The notes under the pieces were generated by a model. It made no database searches. It was not told where the DNA came from and saw nothing but the letters and a program-made list of their open reading frames with translations. A stretch of 64,000 nt of DNA from Dehalococcoidia bacterium (GTDB taxonomy: Bacteria > Chloroflexota > Dehalococcoidia > GIF9 > UBA5629), in the NCBI GenBank assembly GCA_041653995.1, contig JBAZEK010000001.1, positions 558,001-622,000 on the forward strand, written 5' to 3'. Shown here one piece after another: positions 52,185 through 62,089 of the stretch (position 1 is its first letter; the number at the start of each line of letters is the position of its first letter). The translations under genes were made by a program, and so were the position numbers.

Positions 52185-53339
52185 ATGCTAAATATCTCGA
52201 CACTTATAAACGAATATATTAGAACCGACATCGAGCTGTTTTCCCTGATTACGGCTGTGGCTGCCGGCCTGTTTGTATTTTTTATCGGTTTATACCTGCT
52301 CAGAATACTTGCTCGCAGATTTGTAGCAGTTGACCAGTATGAACAATTCAAGCGCCATCCGATGACCTGGTTGATACCACTGATGATAGGGCTTGTCGTT
52401 CTGATTATTGTTGCCGATGCTCTGATACAAAAAAAGGCTTTCGATATAGGCAGTTTATGGCAGGCGGCCATTTTTTGGAGCACGCAGTATGGTATTACGA
52501 TTCTGCTGATTCTTCTTGCCTCTTTCGTTGTTAGTCGCATTCTATATTTTATTATTCCTCCCTCTATAAATAACTTTGTGAAAACACGCCGCAAAGGCAA
52601 ACACGAAAAAGAGGAAATACGCAAGAGATCTCAGATGCTGAGTAAATTTCTGATCAATATCGGGTATGTGACTATCTTCGCAGTATCGATATTCATGATT
52701 CTATCGGAGCTGGGTATTGATATTGGCCCCATGCTGGCTGCCGCCGGCGTAGTTGGCATCGCCGTAGGATTAGGAAGCCAAAAACTTATCGGAGATTTAA
52801 TTAACGGGACGTTTATAATGCTGGAAGACTACTACAGTATAGGTGACGTGGTTCAGGTCGCAGGACTATCGGGTCAGGTGGAGGAAGTGAGCATCAGGAG
52901 TACCATCTTACGTGACCTTGATGGCGTTGTACATATAATTCCAAATGGAGAGGTTAAAATTGCCAGTAATTTTACGCGTAACTGGTCTCGTGTAAATATA
53001 AATATACCTGTCTCCTATAATGAAAACCTGGATAAGGTTATCTCAGTACTTAATAAAGTTGGGATGCAGCTATCACAAGATAATCACTATGGTAATATGA
53101 TCATTACACCCCCTCAAGTGCTCAGGGTGGATAACTTCGGAGATTCTGCCATCGAAATAAAGATGCTTGGCGAGACCAAGCCTGTCAAACAATGGGATGT
53201 TGCAGGAGAACTGAGAAAACGCATTAAGGAAGCCTTTGATGCTGAAAATATCGAGATCCCGTGGCCGCATACAAAGGTATATTTCGGTAATACTCTGAAT
53301 AAAAAAAGCGAAGTGCCCTTTCACAATCATATCACTTAA
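52185..53339 (+). CDS. Small-conductance mechanosensitive channel (MscS family)
   Basis: A 384-residue protein: four or so N-terminal membrane helices, the pore-lining segment IGPMLAAAGVVGIAVGLGSQ (about 180-199), then the beta domain (GDVVQVAGLSGQVEEVSIRSTILRD, HIIPNGEV) and the alpha/beta cytoplasmic domain. It opens under membrane tension. A ribosome site is not obvious. The 128-bp gap before it shows nothing else. Confidence 0.92.
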   Translation: MLNISTLINEYIRTDIELFSLITAVAAGLFVFFIGLYLLRILARRFVAVDQYEQFKRHPMTWLIPLMIGLVVLIIVADALIQKKAFDIGSLWQAAIFWSTQYGITILLILLASFVVSRILYFIIPPSINNFVKTRRKGKHEKEEIRKRSQMLSKFLINIGYVTIFAVSIFMILSELGIDIGPMLAAAGVVGIAVGLGSQKLIGDLINGTFIMLEDYYSIGDVVQVAGLSGQVEEVSIRSTILRDLDGVVHIIPNGEVKIASNFTRNWSRVNINIPVSYNENLDKVISVLNKVGMQLSQDNHYGNMIITPPQVLRVDNFGDSAIEIKMLGETKPVKQWDVAGELRKRIKEAFDAENIEIPWPHTKVYFGNTLNKKSEVPFHNHIT

Positions 53340-53536
53340 ACAAACATGGCACTGCTATTTTTAAAAGATGACACCGCCTGCACAAAAAGCAAACCGGGCA
53401 GATATACGCCCCAATTTTTACAGTTTTCAGCAAATCCCCTGTAATAGACCTACCGTCTTTGCGTCTTACCATCAAGATTGATATAGGAGATGGAACGTGT
53501 TAAATTTAGTACCCGTCACCCATATTCAATAATGAT

Positions 53537-53583
53537 ATGACGGAATATATACCCTGTCTTATCCAACAGGCCTGTTCCGTCAT
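53537..53583 (+). promoter_or_regulatory. Nested inverted repeat in the leader of the ClC gene
   Basis: ATGACGGAA (53537-53545) pairs perfectly with TTCCGTCAT (53575-53583); inside, CCTGT (53553-53557) pairs with ACAGG (53566-53570). The structure ends 24 bases before the ClC ATG, so as RNA it could affect translation start, or as DNA serve as an operator. Confidence 0.5.
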
Positions 53584-53607
53584 GATTGGATCTGAACAGC
53601 TATCGCC

Positions 53608-55455
53608 ATGAAAAAGACTTTGCGTAGAATTTGCTTGCGCCTTGTCCGGCACATATTAGGCGCATATCGTATACTCCGCAATATATTTTTCCGATTCGTC
53701 GGATTACTTGATATTGGATATTTACGCAAATGGCTCACACTTGGAATTTTAATAGGTCTCGTGGCCGGTTTTGCATCAATTCTTTTCTATCTGGCGATAC
53801 AATGGTCATCACAACTTTTATTGGGATATTGCGCGGGATATACGGCGCCCGTGCCAGGGGGAGAAGGAGAAACCATTGTAACGGCAATCAGCAGATTATG
53901 GGTCATACCGCTGGTTACCACACTGGGCGGCCTCGCCAGTGGTCTCTTAGTATTCAAATTCGCTCCTGAGGCCGAGGGGCACGGCACGGACGCAGCAATC
54001 AACGCTTTTCACAATCAGAACGCCCATATTCGCGCCCGTGTTCCCGGCATCAAGATGATCGCCTCCGCAATCACCATTGGATCAGGTGGCAGCGCAGGAA
54101 GAGAAGGTCCTATAGCCCTGATAAGCGCCGGATTCGGATCTATATTGGGCGATTCACTCAGACTCAACGACCGGGATCGCAGAATAGCACTTACCGTCGG
54201 TATCGGAGCAGGTATCGGCGCAATCTTTAAAGCACCCCTCGGCGGAGCATTACTGGGTACCGAGGTGCTCTATAGGCGCGACTTTGAAATCGACGCTATT
54301 TTCCCTTCATTCATAGCATCGATCACTGGTTATGTTATCTTTGCATCCTTCAATGGCTGGGCTCCCATCTTCAGTATACCTGCGGGTCTTGAATTTAACA
54401 GCCCTCTTCAATTAGTAGGCTATATGTTATTGGGACTTATATGCGGAATGGTTGGCATGCTCTACGGACGCACATTCTATAAAATAAGAGATTTTTTCAG
54501 GGATTTAAAAGTCCCCAATTATCTGAAACCAGCCATTGGCGGATTGGCCGTAGGGTTAATTGGTATGTTCTTACCCCAGGTACTTGGCCAGGGATACGGA
54601 TGGGTGCAACTGGGAATAAACGGCGACTTTATGGCCCTTCCCGTGTATTTAATGGTTGGTGTACTGCTCGGGAAAATAGTAGCCACAGGATTGTCAATAG
54701 GCTCCGGAGGAAGTGGTGGTGTATTTGCGCCTGGACTGGTGATCGGCGGTATGTTAGGTGGAATAGTGTGGTGGCTCCTCAAAGATTTAACGTTGATAGT
54801 CCCGCCTCAGCCCGATGCATTTGTTATCGTGGGAATGATGGCATTGTTCGGAGGTATCGCTAAAGCACCATTGGCGATCATGATAATGGTCAGTGAAATG
54901 ACCAACAGTTACGTTTTACTTGCTCCCTGTATGATCGCCGTCGTCCTTGCTTATTTTTCATCAGGGAATAGCTATATATATGAGAACCAGGTAACCAACA
55001 GGGCCGCATCACCGGCACATAAATTTGAATACTCGGTCCCGTTGCTAACACGGTTATCGGTCAAAGAGGCAATGCATCCCATTGAAGCAACTGTTGGTGT
55101 TGACACAAACCTCAAAGAAGTTGCGATTCTAATGAAGAACAACCGGTTGGACGCTTTACCGGTGATTTATAAAGGCTCTATCATCGGCATCGTCGCAAAC
55201 CTGGATATTGTCCAGGTATCGAAAACGGACAGGGTCTCTAAGTTCGCCAAGGATGTTATGAGCACAGATTTGATAGTCTGTAACTCGAACGAACAGCTTG
55301 ACGTTGCTCTCGAACGTATGAGTCGTAATAATATCAGCCATCTTCCGGTAATGAATGAGAACAATTCCTCTGAACTAATAGGAATGCTTTGTATAGAAGA
55401 TATAATCAGGACATATCGTAACCATGCCAAGGCTTTAGACAATATCAATCGCTAA
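53608..55455 (+). CDS. ClC-family chloride channel/antiporter with CBS domains
   Basis: A 615-residue protein. Residues about 35-455 are the ClC membrane core with GSGGSAGREGPI (gating Glu in GREGP), GIGAGIGAIFKAPLGGALLGTEVL and the second-half GSGGSGGVFAPGLVIGG. Residues 470-610 are two CBS domains that may bind nucleotides. An N-terminal arginine-rich stretch (about 1-30) is unusual. It exchanges chloride and protons or conducts chloride. With the MscS-type gene in front it suggests a role in ionic or osmotic stress. Confidence 0.92.
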   Translation: MKKTLRRICLRLVRHILGAYRILRNIFFRFVGLLDIGYLRKWLTLGILIGLVAGFASILFYLAIQWSSQLLLGYCAGYTAPVPGGEGETIVTAISRLWVIPLVTTLGGLASGLLVFKFAPEAEGHGTDAAINAFHNQNAHIRARVPGIKMIASAITIGSGGSAGREGPIALISAGFGSILGDSLRLNDRDRRIALTVGIGAGIGAIFKAPLGGALLGTEVLYRRDFEIDAIFPSFIASITGYVIFASFNGWAPIFSIPAGLEFNSPLQLVGYMLLGLICGMVGMLYGRTFYKIRDFFRDLKVPNYLKPAIGGLAVGLIGMFLPQVLGQGYGWVQLGINGDFMALPVYLMVGVLLGKIVATGLSIGSGGSGGVFAPGLVIGGMLGGIVWWLLKDLTLIVPPQPDAFVIVGMMALFGGIAKAPLAIMIMVSEMTNSYVLLAPCMIAVVLAYFSSGNSYIYENQVTNRAASPAHKFEYSVPLLTRLSVKEAMHPIEATVGVDTNLKEVAILMKNNRLDALPVIYKGSIIGIVANLDIVQVSKTDRVSKFAKDVMSTDLIVCNSNEQLDVALERMSRNNISHLPVMNENNSSELIGMLCIEDIIRTYRNHAKALDNINR

Positions 55456-55480
55456 GGAGAGCGTTCCTTTCTCGGATTTA

Positions 55481-56671
55481 CTATGGGAACGTTTTCTTAT
55501 TCGTTAGAGCCGCTGCCTTCTGCTCGATGCGCCTGTCCTCATCAGTGGTTTTATAGGATTTTAGGAATCTCCGTTTAAACTCCGGGAATGTGTCTTCCCC
55601 AATAGTCTGCCTGCACTGCTCGATCAGCTTTTGCATGAAATGAAGGTTGTGTATCGTGGCCAGCCTGTAGGCCAGCAGCTCCTCGCACTTGAAGAGGTGA
55701 TGCAGGTAGGCTGCTGAGTAATTTCGGCATGTAAAACACTGGCAGTCCTTTTCAACAGGCCCCATATCCTCCCTGTGAACAGAACGCCTGATGTTCACTC
55801 TGCCTTTTCGTGTATACAGAGCGCCGTTGCGCGCCACCCTGGTGGGCAGAGCGCTGTCGAAGATATCGATGCCCCGTGAGATACCCTCAACGATATCCTC
55901 CGGCGAGCCCACGCCCATCAGGTAACGGGGCCTGTTCGGCGGCATATACGGGACGGTGGCTTCTACGATCTCCCACATCAACGCCTTGGGCTCGCCCAGG
56001 CTCAGGCCGCCGATGGCATAGCCGGGAAAATCCAGAGCGGTGATCTGCTCAACCGATTCCTTTCGCAGGTCCGGGTAGGTGCCGCCCTGTATTATGCCGA
56101 AAAGGTGCTGCCCGGTATCGCGATGGGCGCTGCGGCAGCGTTCGGCCCATTCAGCCGTGGATGCCGCAGCCTTGCTTAACTCCTTCCTGCCGGCGGTGCT
56201 CCCAGGACACACGTCCAGAGCCATGATGATATCCGCCCCAAGTTTCTCCTGCATGGACATTGAGGATTCCGGTGTAATGCTGTGCTGGCTGCCGTCCACA
56301 TGCGAGCGGAATACGACTCCATCGCCGGAAATCTTGCGTAACGTGGACAGGCTGAATATCTGGTACCCGCCGCTGTCGGTCAGTATGGGGCCTTGCCAGT
56401 TCATGAACCTGTGTAACCCTCCCGCCTCCTCGATAACCTTTATGCCGGGCCTTAAATACAGGTGGTAGGCATTGCAGAGAATCATCTTTATGCCGAGTTT
56501 TTTTATATCGGCGATGTCCAGGCTCTTAACCGTAGCCTGACTGCCCACCGGAAGGAAGATCGGTGTGTTGACCGGCCCGTGCAAGGTGGCAAGCCTGCCG
56601 GATCTGGCGCCGCCTGCCTTGCATTTAGCCGAGATTTTGAAAATCCGCCCCGACATTTTGTCCGCCGACAC
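55481..56671 (-). CDS. tgt: Queuine tRNA-ribosyltransferase
   Basis: A 396-residue TGT. Active site DSGGYQIFSL (nucleophile region), GGLSLGEPK, PRYLMGVGSPEDI, DIFDSALPTRVARNGALYT with the catalytic Asp, and the zinc site CQCFTCRNYSAAYLHH. It exchanges guanine for preQ1 in GUN anticodons. GTG start with AGAAGGAT upstream, overlapping the preceding stop by one base (TAGTG). Confidence 0.95.
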   Translation of the reverse strand: MSADKMSGRIFKISAKCKAGGARSGRLATLHGPVNTPIFLPVGSQATVKSLDIADIKKLGIKMILCNAYHLYLRPGIKVIEEAGGLHRFMNWQGPILTDSGGYQIFSLSTLRKISGDGVVFRSHVDGSQHSITPESSMSMQEKLGADIIMALDVCPGSTAGRKELSKAAASTAEWAERCRSAHRDTGQHLFGIIQGGTYPDLRKESVEQITALDFPGYAIGGLSLGEPKALMWEIVEATVPYMPPNRPRYLMGVGSPEDIVEGISRGIDIFDSALPTRVARNGALYTRKGRVNIRRSVHREDMGPVEKDCQCFTCRNYSAAYLHHLFKCEELLAYRLATIHNLHFMQKLIEQCRQTIGEDTFPEFKRRFLKSYKTTDEDRRIEQKAAALTNKKTFP

Positions 56672-58119
56672 TACTTATCCTTCTCCCAGTAGCTGACAAA
56701 CTTAGAAAGCGCATGCACCGCCTCCCTAATGCTGCAGAATGTGGGGACCTTCGAGGCAGTCAGACGGGACCGCTGCTGCATAATTGTACGCCACCGGATA
56801 TCTTCAAGATCATCATATCCAGGTCTGGCTGCACTTAATACGGCCACAACAGGCTTGGCCCGGCGCCGGAACATCTCAATAATGCTGTCGACTTCCATCT
56901 GTACCACGATGACCCACCAATCATCTCTCATGGGATTATCATCGGAAACCTGCATGATAATGCAATCGAAGTCCGGACTCTCCACAAAGAGGTGGTGCAC
57001 TGCACCCGCCTTGGCCGCATCGTCGCCCCAGATGGAGAAATCGATCGGGTTGCTCAACCAGTCCCAGATGGCCGGCAAGATCGGTTTCAATTGATCCCTC
57101 ATCGAAGGTGAAAGCGGCGGCACCGACAACCCAGCTTCCTCAGCCAGGTCGGCGGCCAGCACGCCTTTGCCTCCACCTCCACCAATAATCCCCAGCCTGC
57201 GTCCCCGGACCGGCTGCAATCCCGAAAACAGGACGAGCAGGTCTGTCATCTCATCCAGGTCACGCACCTGTATGACGCCGAACTGATTAAAAGCGGTCTT
57301 CCATATGCTGCTTGAACCGGCGATGGCCGCGGTGTGTGAGCTTACCGCGCGGGTTCCTGCTTTACCCCTGCCTCCTTTTATAGCTATAACCGGCTTTTTC
57401 TGCGCAGCCCTCCTGATGGAGTCGATGAACTTTTTGCCGTCTTTTATTCCCTCGAAATAGGCGGCTATTATCTCCGTTTTCGGATCGTCCGCCAGGTAAT
57501 CAATGATATCGCTCTCATCGATCATAATGGCATTGCCGTAGCTCACAGCCTTGCTGAAGCGGATACCCCGCAGCGCGGCGGTCTGGATCATCAGCGTCGC
57601 CGCTCCGCCGCTCTGAAAGACCACTCCCACGTTGCCGGGCTCGGACGGCAAGCCGTAAGCAAATGACACACCAGCGTCGGGGCTGTAGACCCCCATACAG
57701 TTGGGACCGATCAGGTTGATGCCCAGCCGCGTAGCTTTTGTCTGTATTTCCTTCTCGAGCTCAATGGCCTGTGAGCGTCCGGTCTCGCTCAGGCGCGCGG
57801 TAAAAAGGTGCATCACTTTTACATTCTTTACGGTGCAATCGTCCAGCAGCGGCAGTACCATGTCCGCCGAGACACAACAAATCACAAAATCCACATCGCC
57901 TGGTACATCCGCCAGCCTGGGATAGGCTTTTATATCAAGGACGGACTCTTTATGGGGATTGACCGGATATATCTCTCCTCCGAAACCGTAATCGATGAGG
58001 TGCTTGAGATAATGGTAACCGAAAGAAACCGGCTGCTCAGATGCTCCAATTACGGCTACATGCCTGGGATAGAACGCATAGTCCAGCAGACTCCTATGCT
58101 TTGCTTCTAAAGGAACCAT
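56671..58119 (-). CDS. CoA-binding protein of the ADP-forming acyl-CoA synthetase alpha type
   Basis: A 482-residue protein with the CoA-binding Rossmann domain (VAVIGASEQPVSFGYHYLKHL, YPVNPHKESVL), the succinyl-CoA-synthetase-like domain (GPNCMGVYSPDAGVSF, VFQSGGAATLMI, SYGNAIMIDESD) and the phosphorylated-histidine motif SSHTAAIAGS. A third domain runs from about 300. In ADP-forming acetyl-CoA synthetases this half works with an ATP-grasp beta domain, absent from this protein and the window. It may use a partner encoded elsewhere. The gene overlaps the upstream prenyltransferase gene by 13 bases. Confidence 0.85.
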   Translation of the reverse strand: MVPLEAKHRSLLDYAFYPRHVAVIGASEQPVSFGYHYLKHLIDYGFGGEIYPVNPHKESVLDIKAYPRLADVPGDVDFVICCVSADMVLPLLDDCTVKNVKVMHLFTARLSETGRSQAIELEKEIQTKATRLGINLIGPNCMGVYSPDAGVSFAYGLPSEPGNVGVVFQSGGAATLMIQTAALRGIRFSKAVSYGNAIMIDESDIIDYLADDPKTEIIAAYFEGIKDGKKFIDSIRRAAQKKPVIAIKGGRGKAGTRAVSSHTAAIAGSSSIWKTAFNQFGVIQVRDLDEMTDLLVLFSGLQPVRGRRLGIIGGGGGKGVLAADLAEEAGLSVPPLSPSMRDQLKPILPAIWDWLSNPIDFSIWGDDAAKAGAVHHLFVESPDFDCIIMQVSDDNPMRDDWWVIVVQMEVDSIIEMFRRRAKPVVAVLSAARPGYDDLEDIRWRTIMQQRSRLTASKVPTFCSIREAVHALSKFVSYWEKDK

Positions 58120-58964
58120 GAATCGACCACCATTATAAGGAAGATTATCCCCAGATAGGGAAAGGCCGATAATTTATATACCATCCAGGCATTGCGGGAG
58201 TTCGGCGCAACAAGCAGGCGAACACTGGCAGATACCATCAGCAGGCTCATCAGCACTGCTACGGACAGGTACAGCCAGTGAAGGAATCCCGACAGGAAGT
58301 AGATTAATACCCCGAAGGCCGATAGCGCCAGCGATAGTACGGCCAGCAGAGCAATCACCCTCCTGTCCGGCCAGCTCAACGGAAAATAATGCAGCCCTGC
58401 GCCTTCGTAGTCGGAGCGGTTGGCCAGCATCAACGTCCATACGTGCAATGGTGTCCAGACGGCTATCAGGCAGAAAAAAAGCACGGGCATAGCAGTCACA
58501 GCCGGAGGTTGGCTGACGGCATACCACCCGATCAGCACGGGCGAGCTGCCGGCGATGATGCCGAAGTAGGTGCAGGAGACGGTCTTGCGCAGTATCCCCG
58601 ATGCCAGAACGCCGACCAGGCCGATGAAAAAACATACAGGCGAGAGTATCCAGGCCAGTACTAATCCGGCCGCAATCAACACTGCAATCATGGGCAGCAC
58701 CCTCCAGGGTGGCTTGATCCTACCCGACGGCAGCGCCCTTTTATAGGTGCGGGACATCAGGGCGTCCACATCGCGGTCCAGGTAGTTGGTCAGGCCATTG
58801 GCGCCTGCGCTGCCGCAGATTATGGCCACAACGGTCAATATAAAAGTGCCGACAGGGAAATGCCCGCCCATCGCCGCTGCCGCGACCAGGGCGGAACAGG
58901 CGCCTATGAAGACCAGCAGGCTGGTTTCTTTGGGCTTGAGAACGTTTAAATAATCGGACAACAC
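58107..58964 (-). CDS. ctaB: UbiA-family prenyltransferase, heme O synthase (protoheme IX farnesyltransferase) type
   Basis: A 285-residue membrane protein with about nine helices. The prenyl-diphosphate motif NYLDRDVDALMSRTYKRALPSG is the one of CtaB/CyoE heme O synthases, and the second loop is YEGAGLHYFPLSW. It adds farnesyl to heme B for heme-copper oxidases. No oxidase or heme A synthase gene is in the window, which fits poorly with the anaerobic neighbours; another hydroxylated tetrapyrrole-type acceptor is possible. GTG start at 58964. Confidence 0.85.
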   Translation of the reverse strand: MLSDYLNVLKPKETSLLVFIGACSALVAAAAMGGHFPVGTFILTVVAIICGSAGANGLTNYLDRDVDALMSRTYKRALPSGRIKPPWRVLPMIAVLIAAGLVLAWILSPVCFFIGLVGVLASGILRKTVSCTYFGIIAGSSPVLIGWYAVSQPPAVTAMPVLFFCLIAVWTPLHVWTLMLANRSDYEGAGLHYFPLSWPDRRVIALLAVLSLALSAFGVLIYFLSGFLHWLYLSVAVLMSLLMVSASVRLLVAPNSRNAWMVYKLSAFPYLGIIFLIMVVDSWFL

Positions 58965-58986
58965 GAGATGATTTATACCCCATTAA

Positions 58987-59439
58987 TTATAAGGAAGGAG
59001 TTCCCTCCTGAGAAATGCTACCGCTTTGGGAAATATCATCGAGATACGATTGCAGTATGACCGTGGCCGCGGCCGCATCTATAGCATTTTTCAGGCGGGC
59101 GCGCTTTTTCCCCGCCTCACGCAGCATCCGGTCGGCTGTGACAGAGGTCAATCGTTCGTCCTGCAGGACGGTCTCAACGTCGGCCTGTTCCTTTATTACG
59201 GCAACGAAATCCATGACCTTTCGGGCCTGCTCGCCCACTGTGCCGTCGAGCAGGTAAGGAAGTCCTATCACCAGTGTGACGACATCATATTGCCGTAAAA
59301 GTGCTTTTATCTCGAGTACGGCAAACGCATCGTCCTTTCTGTCTATGGTCTTTAAAGGGCTGGCCAGTATCAGCGAGGGGTCGGATACAGCGACGCCTAT
59401 GCGTTTGTCGCCGACATCCAGGCCCATGATCCTACGCAT
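58987..59439 (-). CDS. ruvX: Putative pre-16S rRNA nuclease (YqgF/RuvX)
   Basis: A 150-residue RNase H-fold protein: IMGLDVGDKRIGVAVSDPS, VIGLPYLLDG and QDERLTSVTADRML with the conserved acidic residues. It trims the 16S rRNA 5' end. The ATG at 59439 overlaps the alaS stop by eight bases; an open frame continues further upstream inside alaS but has no family residues. Confidence 0.92.
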   Translation of the reverse strand: MRRIMGLDVGDKRIGVAVSDPSLILASPLKTIDRKDDAFAVLEIKALLRQYDVVTLVIGLPYLLDGTVGEQARKVMDFVAVIKEQADVETVLQDERLTSVTADRMLREAGKKRARLKNAIDAAAATVILQSYLDDISQSGSISQEGTPSL

Positions 59440-62089
59440 GGCCGGCCTTGAGCAACTCTTCGACTGCCGCCGGCACAGAGTTAAGTGCTTCGACAATCTT
59501 CGAGCTGTCTTTGGCCCCCGCCTGTGCCATATCCGCCTTACCACCTCCGCTGCCACCTGCTATAACCGAGATTTTCTTGATCAGTTTCCCGCAGTGTATA
59601 CCCTTTGAAACAATATCCGCCGTGGCGGTGGCAACGAAAAACGGCTTGTTGTCGTATATGGAGGCCAGCACGGCCAGGCCGCTGCCCATCCCCTCTTTAA
59701 GCATGTCACCCATCTCCATGACAGCGGGTACGGGGGCGGACGTCACTTCAGTATAAACCACGTTGATACCAGCGATTCTTTTTTGGTTCTTCTCAAGCAA
59801 TTCCGTGATCTCATATTTCAAACGCATGCGCTGTTGCATTTCTTTATCTTTCACGCTGGCTTTAAGTCCAACCTGAATATCTGCCACTTTAGCCGGGACC
59901 TCCAGCGGCGATACCTTTAAGCTACCTGCTACCTGGTCGAGGGCGTCCAGCCTCTGGCCGATCATATCCTCAGCTTTTCTGCCGGTCACGGCCTCGATCC
60001 TGCGCAGGCCGGTTCCAACGCTGGACTCGCCTGTGATAAGAAAATATCCGATCTCGCCGGTTGCTTTGACATGCGTGCCGCCGCAGAGCTCCGCGCTCAG
60101 GGCCGGCCTGCCTATTTTAACCAGCCTGACCGTGTCACCGTACTTCTCCTCAAAAATGGCTGTCGCCCCCTGGCTGATGGCCTGGTCGTAGGAACACACG
60201 TCAGTTGAAACAGGCAGGTCCTGCCTGACGATTGAATTGACCAGGGACTGCACTTCTTTCAACTCTTCTTTGCTGATGGAAGACAGGTGCGTGAAATCGA
60301 AGCGCAGCCTCTCCGGTGTGACAAGCGAGCCCCTCTGGGCTACATGGCTGCCCAGTACCTTCCTCAACGCGGCCTGCAGTATATGAGTGGCCGTATGGTT
60401 CCTGGCGATATCCTTCCTGCGTTCCTCGTCAACCGAGGCCTGCACGAGGTCGCCGACCGAGACGGTCCCTTTCTTAATCCGCCCCGAGAGGGCTATCCCT
60501 CCTGCTGAATAGGACAACGAGTTATTGACACGGAAGTCGCCGGAGGGGGAAACGACGCTGCCCGTATCGCCGACCTGTCCTCCCATCTCACCATAGAATG
60601 GAGTTTTATCCAGTATAAGGGTGATATCGCTGCCCTCTTTGGCCTTTTCAACATAAGAAGCAGTTTTTTCGTCGATTATCTGCAGGATTTTCGCCTGATG
60701 GGCCAGTTTCTCATATCCCACAAACTCAGTGACCTCCAATGTTTGACCGAGCCGCGAAAAGATATCCTGCTCGTCCTTCCCACCCCCGAATTTATGGGTC
60801 GACCTGGCCTTCTCGCGCTGCTTCTCCATCTCCGCCTCAAATCCTTCCCTGTCCACGCTGATACCGTGCTCCTGCGCGATCTCCACACTCAACTCGAGGG
60901 GGAATCCATAGGTGTCCCAGAACTTGAAAACATCGTCATTCATAAGGCAGGTGCGGTTCTGCGCTTTTGCGTCGGCAATGGCCTTTTCACACAGGTTTAT
61001 GCCCGCGTCAAGCGTATCGTTGAATCTCTCCTCTTCGTTCCTGATCACATCGAGCACAAGCTTACGGTTCGCCACCAGCTCGGGGTATACCGTTCCCATC
61101 TTCTCGATCACCACCTCGGCCATCTCGCCCATGAATGGCTTGTTCAGGCCGAGCTTGCGTCCCATGAAACAGGCGCGCCTGAGTATGCGCCTGAGCACAT
61201 AGCCCCTGCCCTCATTGGAAGGCAGCAGGCCGTCAGCGATCAGGAACGTTATTCCCCTGCTGTGCTCCGCAATGATCTTGATCATCCGATCAATAGTCTC
61301 ATCTTTCCCCTCGCGCACGGAAGCAATGCGACATATTTTTTCGAGGAGGGAAGTGAACAGGTCTGTAGAATACACGGAAGGATTGCCGTTGCAGACGGCC
61401 ACGATACGCTCCAGCCCCATGCCGGTATCGATATTGGGTTTGGGCAGAAGCGTTCTCTTGCCGTCTTTAGTCTGGTTGTACTGCATGAAGACCAGGTTCC
61501 ATATCTCCGAGAAGCGGCTGCAGCTGCAGGAAGGATCGCATTCAGGCTTGCCGCAGCCGGCATCTTTGCCGAAATCGTAGTGTATCTCGCTGCAGGGGCC
61601 GCAGGGACCACTGTCCCCTGCCGGGCCCCAGAAATTCTCTTTCTCGCCCATTCTGATTATTCTATTGACGGGGATACCTATCTGTCTCCAGATGAAATGT
61701 GCTTCGTCATCGTCCAGGTAAACGGTTATCCAGAGCTTTTCTGCGGGCAGGCGCAACTTTTTGGTAACAAACTCCCAACTCCACTTAATGGCGTCTTCCT
61801 TGAAGTAGTCACCTACGCTGAAGTTGCCCAGCATCTCGAAAAACGTCAGGTGCTTGCTATCGCCGACAGAATCAACGTCAGTGGTCCTGAAGCACTTCTG
61901 GCAGGACGTCAGCCGCCGGCCGGGCGGCACGGCCTGTCCCAGGAAGTACGGTTTTACCTGCACCATGCCGGCCGTGGTCAGCAGCAGTGTGGGATCACCG
62001 TGGGGTATCAAAGAAGAGCTCGGTATGACCTTATGTTTCTTCTCCACGAAAAAACTCAGGAAGGCTTCGCGTATGTCTTTGCTGTTCAC
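59432..62089 (-). CDS. alaS: Alanyl-tRNA synthetase
   Basis: An 885-residue class II synthetase. N-terminal catalytic core (RCFRTTDVDSVGDSKHLTFFEMLGNFSVG-like TSCQKCFRTTD, NTGMGLERI-type DTGMGLERIVAV), editing domain with HTATH and CGGTHVKATGEIG (His/Cys zinc site), and the C-terminal C-Ala domain ending in a GGSGGGKADMAQAG glycine-rich motif. A cysteine-rich insertion CGKPECDPSCSCSRF near 180-195 may bind zinc. GTG start with GAGGAG upstream. ruvX follows with overlap. Confidence 0.97.
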   Translation of the reverse strand: MNSKDIREAFLSFFVEKKHKVIPSSSLIPHGDPTLLLTTAGMVQVKPYFLGQAVPPGRRLTSCQKCFRTTDVDSVGDSKHLTFFEMLGNFSVGDYFKEDAIKWSWEFVTKKLRLPAEKLWITVYLDDDEAHFIWRQIGIPVNRIIRMGEKENFWGPAGDSGPCGPCSEIHYDFGKDAGCGKPECDPSCSCSRFSEIWNLVFMQYNQTKDGKRTLLPKPNIDTGMGLERIVAVCNGNPSVYSTDLFTSLLEKICRIASVREGKDETIDRMIKIIAEHSRGITFLIADGLLPSNEGRGYVLRRILRRACFMGRKLGLNKPFMGEMAEVVIEKMGTVYPELVANRKLVLDVIRNEEERFNDTLDAGINLCEKAIADAKAQNRTCLMNDDVFKFWDTYGFPLELSVEIAQEHGISVDREGFEAEMEKQREKARSTHKFGGGKDEQDIFSRLGQTLEVTEFVGYEKLAHQAKILQIIDEKTASYVEKAKEGSDITLILDKTPFYGEMGGQVGDTGSVVSPSGDFRVNNSLSYSAGGIALSGRIKKGTVSVGDLVQASVDEERRKDIARNHTATHILQAALRKVLGSHVAQRGSLVTPERLRFDFTHLSSISKEELKEVQSLVNSIVRQDLPVSTDVCSYDQAISQGATAIFEEKYGDTVRLVKIGRPALSAELCGGTHVKATGEIGYFLITGESSVGTGLRRIEAVTGRKAEDMIGQRLDALDQVAGSLKVSPLEVPAKVADIQVGLKASVKDKEMQQRMRLKYEITELLEKNQKRIAGINVVYTEVTSAPVPAVMEMGDMLKEGMGSGLAVLASIYDNKPFFVATATADIVSKGIHCGKLIKKISVIAGGSGGGKADMAQAGAKDSSKIVEALNSVPAAVEELLKAGHA

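Noticed and set aside
53340..53607. Fluoride riboswitch before the ClC gene
   Set aside because: GGAGATGG near 53489 looks suggestive, but the conserved downstream pseudoknot pieces and CUGAUG/CUAC elements are absent, and the ClC protein has the GREGP filter of ordinary ClCs.
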